A DNA stretch of 64,000 nt, from NCBI RefSeq assembly GCF_023333595.1, contig NZ_JAIQZM010000002.1, positions 175,068 through 239,067 of the forward strand, read 5' to 3'. The notes beneath the pieces are model-generated. The model was not told the DNA's origin, ran no database searches, and was given only the letters and a program-made list of their open reading frames with translations. Below are positions 16,978 through 26,121 of this stretch, in pieces. The DNA is from Argonema galeatum A003/A1. GTDB lineage: Bacteria; Cyanobacteriota; Cyanobacteriia; Cyanobacteriales; Aerosakkonemataceae. A program made the position numbers and the translations under genes. Every line of letters begins with the position of its first letter. Positions within the stretch are counted from its first letter, which is position 1.

Positions 16978-18167
16978 CACCTGACCACTTGGGCGGTAGC
17001 ATTGAGCAATATTTCAGCCAAGCAATCTTTCAAACCATAAACCACCTGTTCTTGCTGCGCTGGAGATAATTCTGGGAAAATTGGCAGGGACAGTACCTCA
17101 GCACAAGCCTGCTCTGCTACTGGCAATTGACCTCTTTGGTAGCCTAAACTCTCGTAGACAGGCTGAAGATGGAGTGGCAAAGGATAGTAAACCATTGAAC
17201 TAACACCCTGCTTCTGCATCTGGTTGCGTATCAAATCCCGAAAGGAGTTTTGAGTTAAAGAGGTAGCTGTGGAATCTGCTGTTTCTCTAGCTATTACCCG
17301 AATCGTGTATTGATTCCAGACACTTTCACCTCCAGCTAAAGCTTGGGGTAAAGAAATTCCTGAAATTGGCTCTAGCAGCTGGTGATAACGCGCCGCAATT
17401 TCACAGCGTTGAGTATTCCAGATATCGAGATACCGCAATTTAACTTGGAGAATGGCAGCTTGGAGAGTATCTAGGCGGCTGTTGATGCCGATCGCTTCGT
17501 GGTGGTAGCGACTGCTACTGCCATGCTCTCGGAGCATCCGTATTTTAGCCGCTAGGTTGCGATCGTTGGTGGTTACCGCACCGCCATCGCCACAAGCCCC
17601 TAGATTCTTAGTCGGGAAGAAACTAAAGCAACCGATATGGCCAATACTACCTACTTTGCGTCCAGCCCATACTGCCCCTATAGCTTGGGCGCAGTCCTCT
17701 ATTACTGCCAAACCGCGAGATTCAGCTAAATTCATCAACCGTGTCATATCGACTGGTTGTCCAAACAAATGCACTGGCAAAATTGCCTTAGTCTTGTTTG
17801 TAATCGCAGCTTCTAGGCGATCGACATTTAGATTGAAAGTTTGGGCCTCAATATCAACAAACACCGGCGTCGCGCCGACAGCACTGATTGCCTCGGCTGT
17901 GGCTATAAAGGTAAAGGGCGTCGTAATCACCTCATCGCCATGTCCAATCCCCAAAGCCCGCAATGCCAGGTAGAGTGCATCGCTGCCAGAATTGCACGCC
18001 GAGCATTCTGAAACGCCCACATACTTTGCAAACTGTTGCTCAAAACTATCCACTGGGGAACCGCCGATGTATCGGCCAGAAGCCAGTACGTCTGATACAG
18101 CTGCATTTATTTCTTTCTCAAGGCTTTTGTACTGCCGCGCCAAGTCAACAGGGGGAATGTTATTCAC
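16977..18167 (-). CDS. DegT/DnrJ/EryC1/StrS aminotransferase
   Basis: 396 aa. A PLP-dependent sugar aminotransferase: PPVDLARQYKSLEKEI start, CNSGSDALYLALRALGIGHGDEVITTPFTF, VIEDCAQAIGA and the PLP lysine in FFPTKNLGACGDGG. The family turns NDP-keto-sugars into NDP-aminosugars with glutamate as amino donor, for O-antigen, S-layer or antibiotic sugars. No sugar dehydratase or other nucleotide-sugar gene is adjacent, so the product is unknown. It is divergent from the FetB-like gene with about 185 bp between them. The 3' end coincides with a small repeat element. Confidence 0.9.
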   Translation of the reverse strand: MNNIPPVDLARQYKSLEKEINAAVSDVLASGRYIGGSPVDSFEQQFAKYVGVSECSACNSGSDALYLALRALGIGHGDEVITTPFTFIATAEAISAVGATPVFVDIEAQTFNLNVDRLEAAITNKTKAILPVHLFGQPVDMTRLMNLAESRGLAVIEDCAQAIGAVWAGRKVGSIGHIGCFSFFPTKNLGACGDGGAVTTNDRNLAAKIRMLREHGSSSRYHHEAIGINSRLDTLQAAILQVKLRYLDIWNTQRCEIAARYHQLLEPISGISLPQALAGGESVWNQYTIRVIARETADSTATSLTQNSFRDLIRNQMQKQGVSSMVYYPLPLHLQPVYESLGYQRGQLPVAEQACAEVLSLPIFPELSPAQQEQVVYGLKDCLAEILLNATAQVVR

Positions 18168-18351
18168 TCGCTTACCACAAGTTTTTAGTTTTAATCGTTA
18201 GAAGTACCGGATGGCCCGTCAGCCCCGCAGTCGCGCAGTCGAGGTGAATGGCTTGTTCCGATGTATATTTTTCAACGATTATGGTAGATTATCTTAGGTC
18301 AGAAAAGGATCTTGTCAACCAGTTGACTGTTTACTACTGTGAAATAAATTT

Positions 18352-19167
18352 GTGTTCCTCGATATTGCGATCGCAGCTAATACCCCAACAGCAGTGGATT
18401 TAACTAATCTCGATCCGACAAACTTTATCTGGGCATTGGGTTTGATTGCAGTTGCGATCGGTTTATCTGCCACAGAAAAGCTGGGTTTGGAATGGCCTCT
18501 AGCGATCGCCGCCGGTAGAACCATCTTACAGCTTTTCGGTGTCGGATTTGTTCTAGAGGTGGTTTTCGCTCGGCCAAATCCTGCACTGGTTGTGGCTGTC
18601 TTGGCGGTAATGCTGATAATTGCGACGAGGGTAGCCAAAAGCCGGATTGGCAATAAAATACCCCAGATGTTGCCAGTCGTGGGAGGCTCGCTTTTGCTGA
18701 GTACTGCCCTGACGCTAGCCTATATCAGTATTTTGGTGATCAAACCGCAGACTTGGTATGAGCCGCAGTATCTGATTCCGTTTGCTGGGATAATTCTGGG
18801 TAATGCTATGAACGGTGCTGCGATCGCGGGTGAACGTCTCACCAGTACTCTGAACATAGCACGCCTAGACATTGAAACTCACCTCAGCTTAGGCGCTACG
18901 CCTCAACAAGCAGTAGCCAACTATCGCAAAGAAGCGATTAAAGCCGCAATGATTCCCAATTTAAACACGATGATGGTCGTAGGTGTCGTTACATTGCCAG
19001 GGACTTTCACAGGTCAGATATTGGGTGGTGCAAGTCCCTTCGTTGCGGCATTCTACCAGATGTTAATTCTGTTCGTGCAGGCTTTGGCAACTTTGATTAC
19101 CACTGTGTTAGTCACTCAGGGAATTTGTCAACAAGTTTTCAACTCAGACGCACAACTAAAAATTTAA
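18352..19167 (+). CDS. FetB-like (UPF0014) ABC transporter permease
   Basis: 271 aa from a GTG at 18352. About seven hydrophobic helices. LGLEWPLAIAAGRTILQLFGVGFVLEVVF, PFAGIILGNAMNGAAIAGERL, LSLGATPQQAVANYRKEAIKAAMIPNLNTMMVVGVVTLPGTFTGQILGG are conserved across the UPF0014/FetB family. E. coli FetB pairs with the ATPase FetA in iron export; no ATPase gene is next to this one, so its partner must be elsewhere. Substrate unknown. Confidence 0.88.
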   Translation: MFLDIAIAANTPTAVDLTNLDPTNFIWALGLIAVAIGLSATEKLGLEWPLAIAAGRTILQLFGVGFVLEVVFARPNPALVVAVLAVMLIIATRVAKSRIGNKIPQMLPVVGGSLLLSTALTLAYISILVIKPQTWYEPQYLIPFAGIILGNAMNGAAIAGERLTSTLNIARLDIETHLSLGATPQQAVANYRKEAIKAAMIPNLNTMMVVGVVTLPGTFTGQILGGASPFVAAFYQMLILFVQALATLITTVLVTQGICQQVFNSDAQLKI

Positions 19168-19265
19168 TTGTCAGTGGTCAGTGGTCAGTTGTCAATGGTC
19201 AGTGGTCAGTGGTCAGTTGTCAGTTGTCAATGGTCAGTGGTCAGTTGTGATTGGTGATTGGTGAT
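19167..19265. repeat. Heptamer repeat array (GTCAGTG type)
   Basis: Runs of TGGTCAGT / TTGTCAAT heptamers with variants, ending in GATTGGT copies. It fills most of the spacer between the FetB-like gene and the convergent coiled-coil gene. Similar arrays lie at 35322-35368 and 41486-41565. Confidence 0.7.
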
Positions 19266-19297
19266 TCTCTCTCCCACTCTCCCACTCCATCTCCCTA

Positions 19298-21229
19298 TTA
19301 CCTATTAGCAATTTGCTTGGGAATATATCTCCCAATCAACGAACGATTGTGATCGTAAATTTCCAGAGTTATACCCGCGTTTTCGCTAATTGCTTCTAGC
19401 GCTGCTTGTAACGTTTTCAAATGATCGTCTACGCCTGCAATGGTATTGGCGTCCCCGTGCAATCCAGCAGTCATAGCAGTCCGTCTCACACTGGTTACGT
19501 AAGCGGGAGTTAGATATACTTTGATTACTTGAAGATTAACAGTGGCATCGCAAATCTTGGGTACGCCAGCACAGATTCTATTAAGATCCGTACTTGCTTT
19601 TTGGACAATTAAAGTGGTTTGGAGTTTTGTTTGGGCTTGCCTTAAAGAGTTTGTATAGTTGTCGCTAAGTGGCTGGGATAGATCGTAGTAATAAGTGCCA
19701 GGGAGTACTTGCTTGGCGTAGGTTGATGCTCTGCGCCAAGTGGCTACAGCTTGCGTCAATTGGTTTTGTTGTTCGAGGTTTTTGGCAAGAGTAGCAATGG
19801 AGATTGCCTGTTTGTAAATCTTATCAGAAATCTCCTCCTGATTTTTGCGATCGCGCACCGTTGCAAAGTTAGGCTGGTAGCTAGAAAGCAACTGCTGTGC
19901 CTCCTCGTAAGCCATTGTGGTTTTCGGAATTGAAGAGAGAGAATTCATTGCAGCTTGCCAAGTTGACTCAACTTGTTGCCAGTGATTCAAAGTCTTGGCT
20001 ACGCTTTGACGCATTTGGGCCAACCGTGCGGTTTCTTTGCCTGCTGCCAGTCTTGTTTCAGCCTGCTGCTCTTGCTTGACTCGGTTATTAATTGCTGCTA
20101 AATTAGCTTGATAAGTTTTTAATTTGGCTTGGGTTATGGGATAAACTGGGCTATTTTGGGGAACTTTTTTAAGAGAAGCTAGAGCCTGATTCCACAGTGT
20201 CTGTATTTCTTGCCACTCCTGTACTGGATGGGGAGGATTTTGGCTTTTTTCAGCTGCAACTTTAGCCTTGTCCACAGCGTTTAAAAGCGAGTCTACCTTA
20301 GAAACAGCGCCCTTGTAAATTTGCAACTGTAGCTGAGATGAAGAGTGATATTTAGACCAAAAGGGGATGCTTTCCAACTGTTGGATCGCTTTAGTTAATT
20401 TTTCTTTTCCCTGATTGACATCTCGATCGTTTTTTGCATTTCTCAGGGTTTGTGCTGAATCCTGACTCAGCTGCTTAGCAGTTTGAATCGCCGGACACCC
20501 CCCCACCACGCAAGGGCGACTAAAAGCGTAAATACCACCCAAAGCACCCACTATTACCACTCCAGCGCCAATTTTCCATACTGACTGAGGGACTTTAAAT
20601 TGGGGCTTTTTGCGATCGACTTTTACCCCTGGTATATGCTCTTGGGGAATAGGATCGGGATCTGGCTCTAAATCGGTCTTCGGCTCCTCTAGAGGCAAAT
20701 CCGCAATTAAATTCGAGTTTAAGGTCGATTCAGCTACTGCCTTGGTATCGGCGTCTTCTGTTGCTTCATCCAAATTCGACTCCTCTTCTAGTACAGATTC
20801 CCAAATATCATCTGATTGCTCTTGCCATTTGAACGTATTCTCATCTGAATTACCCAGGATAAAAGCAGCCTCTGAGTCCGACAAAGAGGACTCATCAGAG
20901 TCAGCCGATTTTTCAAGCTTAAACTCGTGGACAGCAAAGGGTTGCCTTTGTCCTGTCGCTCTCAAGAAAAGGCGTACCTGTTGAGTTCGTTCCCAGACCG
21001 AACTGGGAAATGATAGATGCAACCCTTCAATGGTTTCTTGTAGTACCTTGAAGATTGGCTGTGCTTGGTCAACAAGGGGATTCGCCTCTTGAGCCAAAAT
21101 CACCAAAATGTCGTTCTGGAAAGTACATTTGACCTGAATGGGAGTTTTGGTCGCTAACTCTGAGTTTAGTAGCTCCTGCAAAAGTTGCCCCAGTGCTTGT
21201 AAATCATCCTTCTGGACTGCTGTTTCCAT
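19298..21229 (-). CDS. Cyanobacterial single-pass membrane protein with long coiled-coil region
   Basis: 643 aa; family not recognised. Residues about 1-110 are a compact domain (TPIQVKCTFQNDILVILAQE...RTQQVRLFLRATGQ). About 115-215 are acidic and disordered. A membrane helix follows (VWKIGAGVVIVGALGGIYAF), directly before a PCVVGGCPAIQTA cysteine pair. The remaining 370 residues are helical repeats (QEWQEIQTLWNQALASLKKVPQNSP, LNHWQQVESTWQAAMNSLSSIP) that look like tandem alpha-helical bundles. A short C-terminal domain ends LEIYDHNRSLIGRYIPKQ. A scaffold or envelope role is possible, but there is no functional evidence. A MITE-like element lies just upstream. Confidence 0.6.
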   Translation of the reverse strand: METAVQKDDLQALGQLLQELLNSELATKTPIQVKCTFQNDILVILAQEANPLVDQAQPIFKVLQETIEGLHLSFPSSVWERTQQVRLFLRATGQRQPFAVHEFKLEKSADSDESSLSDSEAAFILGNSDENTFKWQEQSDDIWESVLEEESNLDEATEDADTKAVAESTLNSNLIADLPLEEPKTDLEPDPDPIPQEHIPGVKVDRKKPQFKVPQSVWKIGAGVVIVGALGGIYAFSRPCVVGGCPAIQTAKQLSQDSAQTLRNAKNDRDVNQGKEKLTKAIQQLESIPFWSKYHSSSQLQLQIYKGAVSKVDSLLNAVDKAKVAAEKSQNPPHPVQEWQEIQTLWNQALASLKKVPQNSPVYPITQAKLKTYQANLAAINNRVKQEQQAETRLAAGKETARLAQMRQSVAKTLNHWQQVESTWQAAMNSLSSIPKTTMAYEEAQQLLSSYQPNFATVRDRKNQEEISDKIYKQAISIATLAKNLEQQNQLTQAVATWRRASTYAKQVLPGTYYYDLSQPLSDNYTNSLRQAQTKLQTTLIVQKASTDLNRICAGVPKICDATVNLQVIKVYLTPAYVTSVRRTAMTAGLHGDANTIAGVDDHLKTLQAALEAISENAGITLEIYDHNRSLIGRYIPKQIANR

Positions 21230-21325
21230 CTAGCACCACCTTTCAATTCTGGATTTGATTGGACTTTGAAATTACGACTTAGGATAGATGATTTCTTGGT
21301 AATTCCAATTGGAGTTACATTTTTT

Positions 21326-21442
21326 GGCTCTTTCGGAGTTGCTATGCTTTTGTTCAATTAAGAACATTTTTATTTTTTTTCCCCTCTGCTCCTCTGCCCC
21401 TCTGCCCCTCTGCCCAAATAGCATAGTAAGCACGGAAGAGCC
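21326..21442 (-). repeat. MITE-like element with octamer repeats (copy 3, both ends present)
   Basis: 117 bp. The ends are GGCTCTTTCGGAGTTGCTAT (21326-) and the imperfect inverted counterpart ending GCACGGAAGAGCC at 21442. Inside are TTAAGAACATTTTTATTTT and about three CCCTCTGC octamers (complement of GCAGAGGG). This complete copy defines the family; copies 1 and 2 each lack one end. Confidence 0.72.
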
Positions 21443-21540
21443 CTTTTTCTGCGATCGAACCTGTTTATTACCTTACTATGCGCTTACATTAGAAAATAGG
21501 GCGTCGTTCCCATTCGCGTTCTGGGCAATTCTCTATTGTG

Positions 21541-22458
21541 ATGTCTCCAAACATTCCACTGTCTGAACAAGTTGTTGTAATTACTGGCGCTTCCGCTGGG
21601 ATTGGCGCTGCTCTGGCACAAGTTTTAGCCAAACAGTTTCCGGGAATCCGATTAGTGCTGGCTGCTCGTAACCAGACCAAGCTGGAAACAACTGCCACAT
21701 ACTGTAGCAAAGCAGGGGCAGAAGTTTTAGTTGTCCCCACCGATATGTCGCAAGTCGAGGAAGTTGAAGCTTTGGCTAGAGCTGCTATCCTGCGGTTCGG
21801 TGGGGTCAATGCGTTGGTGAATAATGCTGGCTACGGTCAAATGGGGCCAATGGAATACATTTCGGCCCAAGCGGCTCTGCGGCAGTTAGAGGTGAATTTA
21901 CTGGGGCCACTGGCTTTGATTCGAGCTTTAATTCCGGTGATGCGCGAGTCTGGCGGGGGCAGAATTATCAATGTTAGTTCTTTGGGAGGAAAACTGGCGT
22001 TTCCTTTTGGGGGTATGTACAGTTCCTCTAAATTTGCTTTGGAAGGGCTTAGCGACGCTCTACGCATGGAGCTAGAGCCGTTTAATATTAAGGTCAGCGT
22101 GATCGAACCGGGGCCGGTGAGTACGGATTTTTTTGATGTGGCTGGCCAAGCGGTTGAGCAGACAGTTAGTGAGCCTGAAAAGACTCCCTACCGGGCTGCT
22201 TTTGAGAAGTTAAAAGGCTTGGAGAAACAAACGAGCAGTCAAGCTTGGACTTCGGAACGGGTGGCGGAGGTGATTTTGCGATCGCTTACAGACCCCCGTC
22301 CCCGTCCGCGCTATATTGCGGCCACAGGTGGCGATATCTTGCTGTTTTTAATGACAAAAGTCTTGCCGACTTGGGCTGTAGACCGCTTCTGGCAAAAGTT
22401 CTACGGGATCGATCTGGTCGCTAAAGACTGGCAGGAGCAATTAAAAAATAAAGAATAA
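21541..22458 (+). CDS. Short-chain dehydrogenase/reductase (SDR)
   Basis: 305 aa from ATG 21541 (a GTG lies one codon earlier). Classical SDR motifs: the cofactor loop TGASAGIGAALA, NNAGYG, the catalytic Ser in INVSSLGG, and YSSSK with the catalytic Tyr and Lys. PGPVSTDFF follows. It oxidises or reduces a hydroxyl/keto group using NAD(P)H; an arginine in AARNQ hints at NADP. The C-terminal extension (RPRPRYIAATGGDILLFLMTKVLP) is hydrophobic and may touch the membrane. Substrate unknown. It lies 128 bp upstream of sucC on the same strand. Confidence 0.88.
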   Translation: MSPNIPLSEQVVVITGASAGIGAALAQVLAKQFPGIRLVLAARNQTKLETTATYCSKAGAEVLVVPTDMSQVEEVEALARAAILRFGGVNALVNNAGYGQMGPMEYISAQAALRQLEVNLLGPLALIRALIPVMRESGGGRIINVSSLGGKLAFPFGGMYSSSKFALEGLSDALRMELEPFNIKVSVIEPGPVSTDFFDVAGQAVEQTVSEPEKTPYRAAFEKLKGLEKQTSSQAWTSERVAEVILRSLTDPRPRPRYIAATGGDILLFLMTKVLPTWAVDRFWQKFYGIDLVAKDWQEQLKNKE

Positions 22459-22586
22459 AAGTTGAAGAGGAAAGAGGGAATTAACTCGTTTATCTTTAAA
22501 ATGCGATTTCTATTAAAAAATAGAAATGCTAAAGTAAAAATGAAGCAGCTTTCTTTCCTCTTTGGTTTTTAATTATTCATTTTGAT

Positions 22587-23819
22587 ATGGACTTATTAGA
22601 GTATCAGGCAAAGGAATTATTTCGCGAAATCGGTATTCCGGTTTTGCCTTCTCAAAGAATTGACAGTCCCAGAGATATAAAGGCGCTGAAGATTCCCTAT
22701 CCGGTAGTGCTGAAGTCGCAGGTGCCTACAGGGGGACGGGGGAGAGCTGGTGGGATTAAGTTTGTGGAAAATACGATCGATGCGATCGCAGCTGCTCAAA
22801 CAATCTTCCACCTACCCATTATGGGTCAGTTTCCAGAGGTGCTGCTGGCAGAGGCGAGATACGACGCCGAGAAAGAGTTTTATCTGGCAGTGGCTCTAGA
22901 TTACACCCTTCGTCGCCCTGTGCTTTTGGGTTCTCCACAGGGAGGCATCGATGTGGAGGCGGTAATGGAGCAAATGCAGCAGGTAGTAGTAGAGCAGGAA
23001 TTTTCTCCATTCTATGCACGACGGTTAGCGCTGAAAATGGGATTGCAGGGCAATCAGATTCAGTCGGTAAGTGCGATCGTTGAAGCTATGTACAAGCTAT
23101 TTGTCCAAAAAGACTTGGATTTGGTGGAAATCAATCCCCTTGGAGTTAATCTCAATGGCGAAGTCATGGCTCTCGATGGTAAGGTGACCGTCAACGACTG
23201 TGCTTTGGAACGCCATCCTGATTTGGCTGTACTAGCGGCAAAAGTACAGCGGGGTAAACCTCATTCCTGCCACACCACTGAAGAAAACCCAGCTTTATCC
23301 CTCAACGGCAATTTGTGGGCATTGGACGGCAATATCGGCATTGTGTGCAATGGGACTGGTTTGGCAATGGCTATTTTGGATTCACTGTACCAAGCGGGAG
23401 GAAAGCCCGGTAGCTGTCTGAATGTGGGGGAAGAGGTTCCCAGCAATGCTACAGACACGCTTTGCGATCGCTTGGAACGAGGACTGGAAACGATCGCACA
23501 CGAAAATAGTATCAAAGTCTTGGTAGTGAATATCTTGGGCGGCGTAACTTCCGGCGACGAAATTGCTGGCGTTATTAGCAACTTTATACAGCGAAACTAT
23601 GGCGAGGCGCTAGTTTCGCCGTCAACTACCGGGCGAGTGCGCCGCAAAAGCACCAGTGGTAACGGCCACTACCCTCATTTTGTCGTGCGTTTGACTGGTG
23701 GTGAGGTTGAGGCTGCAAAACTGCTTCTAGCAGAGTTGGGAGTGTCTGTGGTTGATAATTTGGATGAGGCAGTATCGCAAGCAGTAGCTTTGACGAAACC
23801 TTCTGGTAAGCGTTCTTGA
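22587..23819 (+). CDS. sucC: Succinate--CoA ligase beta subunit (ADP/GDP-forming) homologue
   Basis: 410 aa. An ATP-grasp domain opens MDLLEYQAKELFREIGIPVLPS, with PTGGRGRAGGIKF as nucleotide loop and DLVEINPLGVNLNGEVMALDGKV as metal site. The C-terminal CoA-ligase domain has NGTGLAMAILDSLYQAGG and VVNILGGVTSGDEIAGVI. The SucCD complex interconverts succinyl-CoA + ADP + Pi and succinate + CoA + ATP in the TCA cycle. It is slightly longer than E. coli SucC (388 aa), with an insert at GRVRRKSTSGNG. Its partner sucD is 10.6 kb downstream, separated by an accessory island, instead of adjacent. Confidence 0.88.
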   Translation: MDLLEYQAKELFREIGIPVLPSQRIDSPRDIKALKIPYPVVLKSQVPTGGRGRAGGIKFVENTIDAIAAAQTIFHLPIMGQFPEVLLAEARYDAEKEFYLAVALDYTLRRPVLLGSPQGGIDVEAVMEQMQQVVVEQEFSPFYARRLALKMGLQGNQIQSVSAIVEAMYKLFVQKDLDLVEINPLGVNLNGEVMALDGKVTVNDCALERHPDLAVLAAKVQRGKPHSCHTTEENPALSLNGNLWALDGNIGIVCNGTGLAMAILDSLYQAGGKPGSCLNVGEEVPSNATDTLCDRLERGLETIAHENSIKVLVVNILGGVTSGDEIAGVISNFIQRNYGEALVSPSTTGRVRRKSTSGNGHYPHFVVRLTGGEVEAAKLLLAELGVSVVDNLDEAVSQAVALTKPSGKRS

Positions 23820-23820
23820 T

Positions 23821-23857
23821 GTAGGGGTTAGGGGTTAGGGATTAGGGGTTAGGGGGT
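23821..23857. repeat. TAGGGGT octamer-like tandem repeat
   Basis: Four to five copies of TAGGGGTT/TAGGGATT directly after the sucC stop codon. This is the left edge of the accessory island between sucC and sucD. Confidence 0.6.
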
Positions 23858-23973
23858 AAATGCAGTTCCAGAAAATCTAGCTAATTCTGCTCAATATTAC
23901 TCATTTTTATAGCTAAATGCCAATAATGAGTAATTTTTGGGCGCTGGGGTTTTCAGCGCTGCCAGAAGGGCAG

Positions 23974-24078
23974 TATAGCAGTCGCCAAGGCGGTTATAGC
24001 AAAAGTTAAAACTCAAATGCTTGCTGTCAATTGGTTCTAGCGTTTGAGGATGTCTTAACCGCCCTGGCGGTTGCTATA
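23974..24078. repeat. Palindromic repeat, TATAGCAACCGCC family, abutting tnpB
   Basis: The left end TATAGCAGTCGCCAAGGCGG and the right end CCGCCCTGGCGGTTGCTATA are inverted copies of one another, each with its own GCC/GGC hairpin. The right end is 10 bp before the tnpB ATG. Related ends occur at 41590-41650 and 43767-43895. It may be the left end of the tnpB element or a MITE next to it. Confidence 0.65.
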
Positions 24079-24088
24079 TAATCAAAAC

Positions 24089-25315
24089 ATGAAGCTAGTT
24101 GAACGTCATATCATTACAAAAAACCATCCCCTCTGGTCAGAAATTGACCACAAGGCTTTTTTGTCGAAAAATTTGTTTAACCTAGCTAATTATCATTATC
24201 GTCAACACTTCTTTCAACACCACCAGAAATTAAACTTTAATCAACTTTACCACCTTCTATCACAAACTCAGGACTACAAAGCCTTACCAACAAAAGTTAG
24301 TAAGCAAATCATCCGCCGATTAGATTCAGCATGGACAAGTTATTTTCAAGCTGTAAAAGCCTGGAAACAAAATCCCGAAAAATTCTTAGGTCAACCAAAA
24401 ATACCAAGATATAAACATAAAACAAAAGGGCGCAATATTCTCCCATATTCTCACGAATCAATCTCGAAAAAAGCCTTAAAAAAAGGAAGTTGTCAGTTCT
24501 CCATGAGTGAAATCCAAATTCCCACATCACCAAAGGAAATAATAGAGGCGAGGATAGTGCCGAAAAGTAGTTGTTATGTAATCGAAATAGTTTATGAAAA
24601 AGCCGAGGAGACAACCAATCATCAACAAATAGCAGGTATAGACTTAGGAGTTAATAACTTAATGGCTGTAACTACCAATCAAACAGGCGTCAGACCTCTA
24701 TTGATTAAAGGCAGACCACTAAAAGCGATTAACACCTTTTACAATAAACAACGTTCCTGTTTACAATCCCAGCTAAAACTCAAGCATAATCAAACCCAAT
24801 CTCAAAGATTAAAAAATCTCACTCATAAACGTAACTGTAGAGTAGAGAACTATCTACATACAGCCAGCAGAAGAGTCATAGATTGGTGTAGACAGCATCA
24901 AATAGGAATCCTAGTAATTGGGCATAATCCTACCTGGAAACAATCAATTAACTTAGGTAAAAGGAATAATCAACAATTTGTGAACATTCCACATTATAGG
25001 TTAATAGAAATGTTGACGTATAAAGCCCAATTGAAAGGAATAAAAGTAGTCATTACAGAAGAATCTTATACATCTGTTGCCAGTGCTGTAGATGGGGATG
25101 ATGTACCTAAATATGGGGAGAAAAAACCTGAATTTCAGGGACATAGAATAGCTAGAGGATTGTATAAGACAGCGAATGATAGGTTATTAAATGCCGATGT
25201 GAATGGGTCATTTAATATTACTAGAAAAGTAATTCCTGATGTATTAGACCAAGGAATAAAGGGTTTGCCGTTTAACCCTGTGGTGCTTGACCCACTACGA
25301 ATGACTGGACTTTAA
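24089..25315 (+). CDS. tnpB: TnpB (IS200/IS605-type OrfB), zinc-finger-less form
   Basis: 408 aa from ATG 24089. RNA-guided nuclease of IS200/IS605-like elements. RuvC residues are intact: Asp185 in IAGIDLGVNNL, Glu325 in VITEESYTS and Asp370 in LLNADVNGSFNI. The usual CxxC...CxxC zinc ribbon between the last two is absent; the segment reads SVASAVDGDDVPKYGEKKPE. This is a recognised cyanobacterial variant. No tnpA transposase is adjacent, so the element is not self-mobile. An omegaRNA would be expected to overlap the 3' end and run to about 25360. Confidence 0.9.
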   Translation: MKLVERHIITKNHPLWSEIDHKAFLSKNLFNLANYHYRQHFFQHHQKLNFNQLYHLLSQTQDYKALPTKVSKQIIRRLDSAWTSYFQAVKAWKQNPEKFLGQPKIPRYKHKTKGRNILPYSHESISKKALKKGSCQFSMSEIQIPTSPKEIIEARIVPKSSCYVIEIVYEKAEETTNHQQIAGIDLGVNNLMAVTTNQTGVRPLLIKGRPLKAINTFYNKQRSCLQSQLKLKHNQTQSQRLKNLTHKRNCRVENYLHTASRRVIDWCRQHQIGILVIGHNPTWKQSINLGKRNNQQFVNIPHYRLIEMLTYKAQLKGIKVVITEESYTSVASAVDGDDVPKYGEKKPEFQGHRIARGLYKTANDRLLNADVNGSFNITRKVIPDVLDQGIKGLPFNPVVLDPLRMTGL

Positions 25316-25365
25316 GCCTTTGAGTAGGTTTGAGTAGGTAAAGTTTGAGCGGTTAGGAGAAAATA

Positions 25366-26007
25366 ATGGAATTAGTTCTCGAACAAATTATCGTGCAACC
25401 AGGGCAACAATTGTTGCTGAAAGATATTAGCTGGCAACAATTTGAAACTATTTTAGAGGAATTGGGAGAAGGTCGTGCTGCTAGACTTTCCTATAGTGAT
25501 GGATGGTTAGAAATTATGGTGCCTCTACCAGAACATGAAAAAGATAAAGAAATTATTGGCGAATTGGTAAGAATTTTGTTAGATGGAATGTCCATCGATT
25601 TTGAAGTTTTGGGTTCGACAACTTTTAAGAGCGATCGCATGACGCAGGCAGTAGAACCAGATACTTGTTTTTATATACAAAATTATGCGGCTGTTATCGG
25701 TAAGAATAGTTTGGACTTGACTGTCGATCTGCCGCCAGATTTAGCAATTGAAATTGATATAACTTCTCGAAGTAAGTTTGATAACTATCGACGTTTAGGC
25801 GTGCCTGAATTGTGGCGATATACGAGACGCGGATTGGAAATTAACTTGTTGCAAGAAGCTCATTATGTAGTTGCCGATCGCAGTCCAAATTTTCCCGGTA
25901 TTCCTATTATAGAATTGATTAACGAATATGTACAAAAAAATCTAACTGTGGGTAGAAGCGGAACTATTAGAGCTTTTAGGAATTGGGTAAAAGAAAATTT
26001 GGGGTAA
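25366..26007 (+). CDS. Uma2 family (DUF820) putative endonuclease
   Basis: 213 aa. The common longer Uma2 type: ISWQQFETILEELGEGRAARLSYSDGWLEIMVPLPEHE, then AVEPDTCFYIQN and LPPDLAIEIDITSRSKFDNYRRLGVPELWRY. Catalytic positions are the D of VEPDTCFY and E of AIEIDIT. The lysine usually found in VEIxSxxK is replaced, as is common in this subgroup. RBS GGAG lies 10 nt upstream. It sits between tnpB and the giant RTX gene in the sucC/sucD island. Function unproven. Confidence 0.85.
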   Translation: MELVLEQIIVQPGQQLLLKDISWQQFETILEELGEGRAARLSYSDGWLEIMVPLPEHEKDKEIIGELVRILLDGMSIDFEVLGSTTFKSDRMTQAVEPDTCFYIQNYAAVIGKNSLDLTVDLPPDLAIEIDITSRSKFDNYRRLGVPELWRYTRRGLEINLLQEAHYVVADRSPNFPGIPIIELINEYVQKNLTVGRSGTIRAFRNWVKENLG

Positions 26008-26016
26008 AAAAATCAA

Positions 26017-26084
26017 GGTATGTTGTTGCGCTTCAGCGCTCTTATCCAGGTTATAATAAGAGCGCTAAAGCGCAACAACGTACC
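26017..26084. repeat. Large hairpin between convergent Uma2 and RTX genes
   Basis: 29-bp arms at 26017-26045 and 26056-26084 with two mismatches and a 10-nt loop. The core TTGCGCTTTAGCGCT is shared with the 40-bp palindrome at 44656. It could act as a bidirectional terminator. Confidence 0.7.
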
Positions 26085-26121
26085 AAATAATAGCCCTAAT
26101 CTTAATAACTAGCCATTTGAG

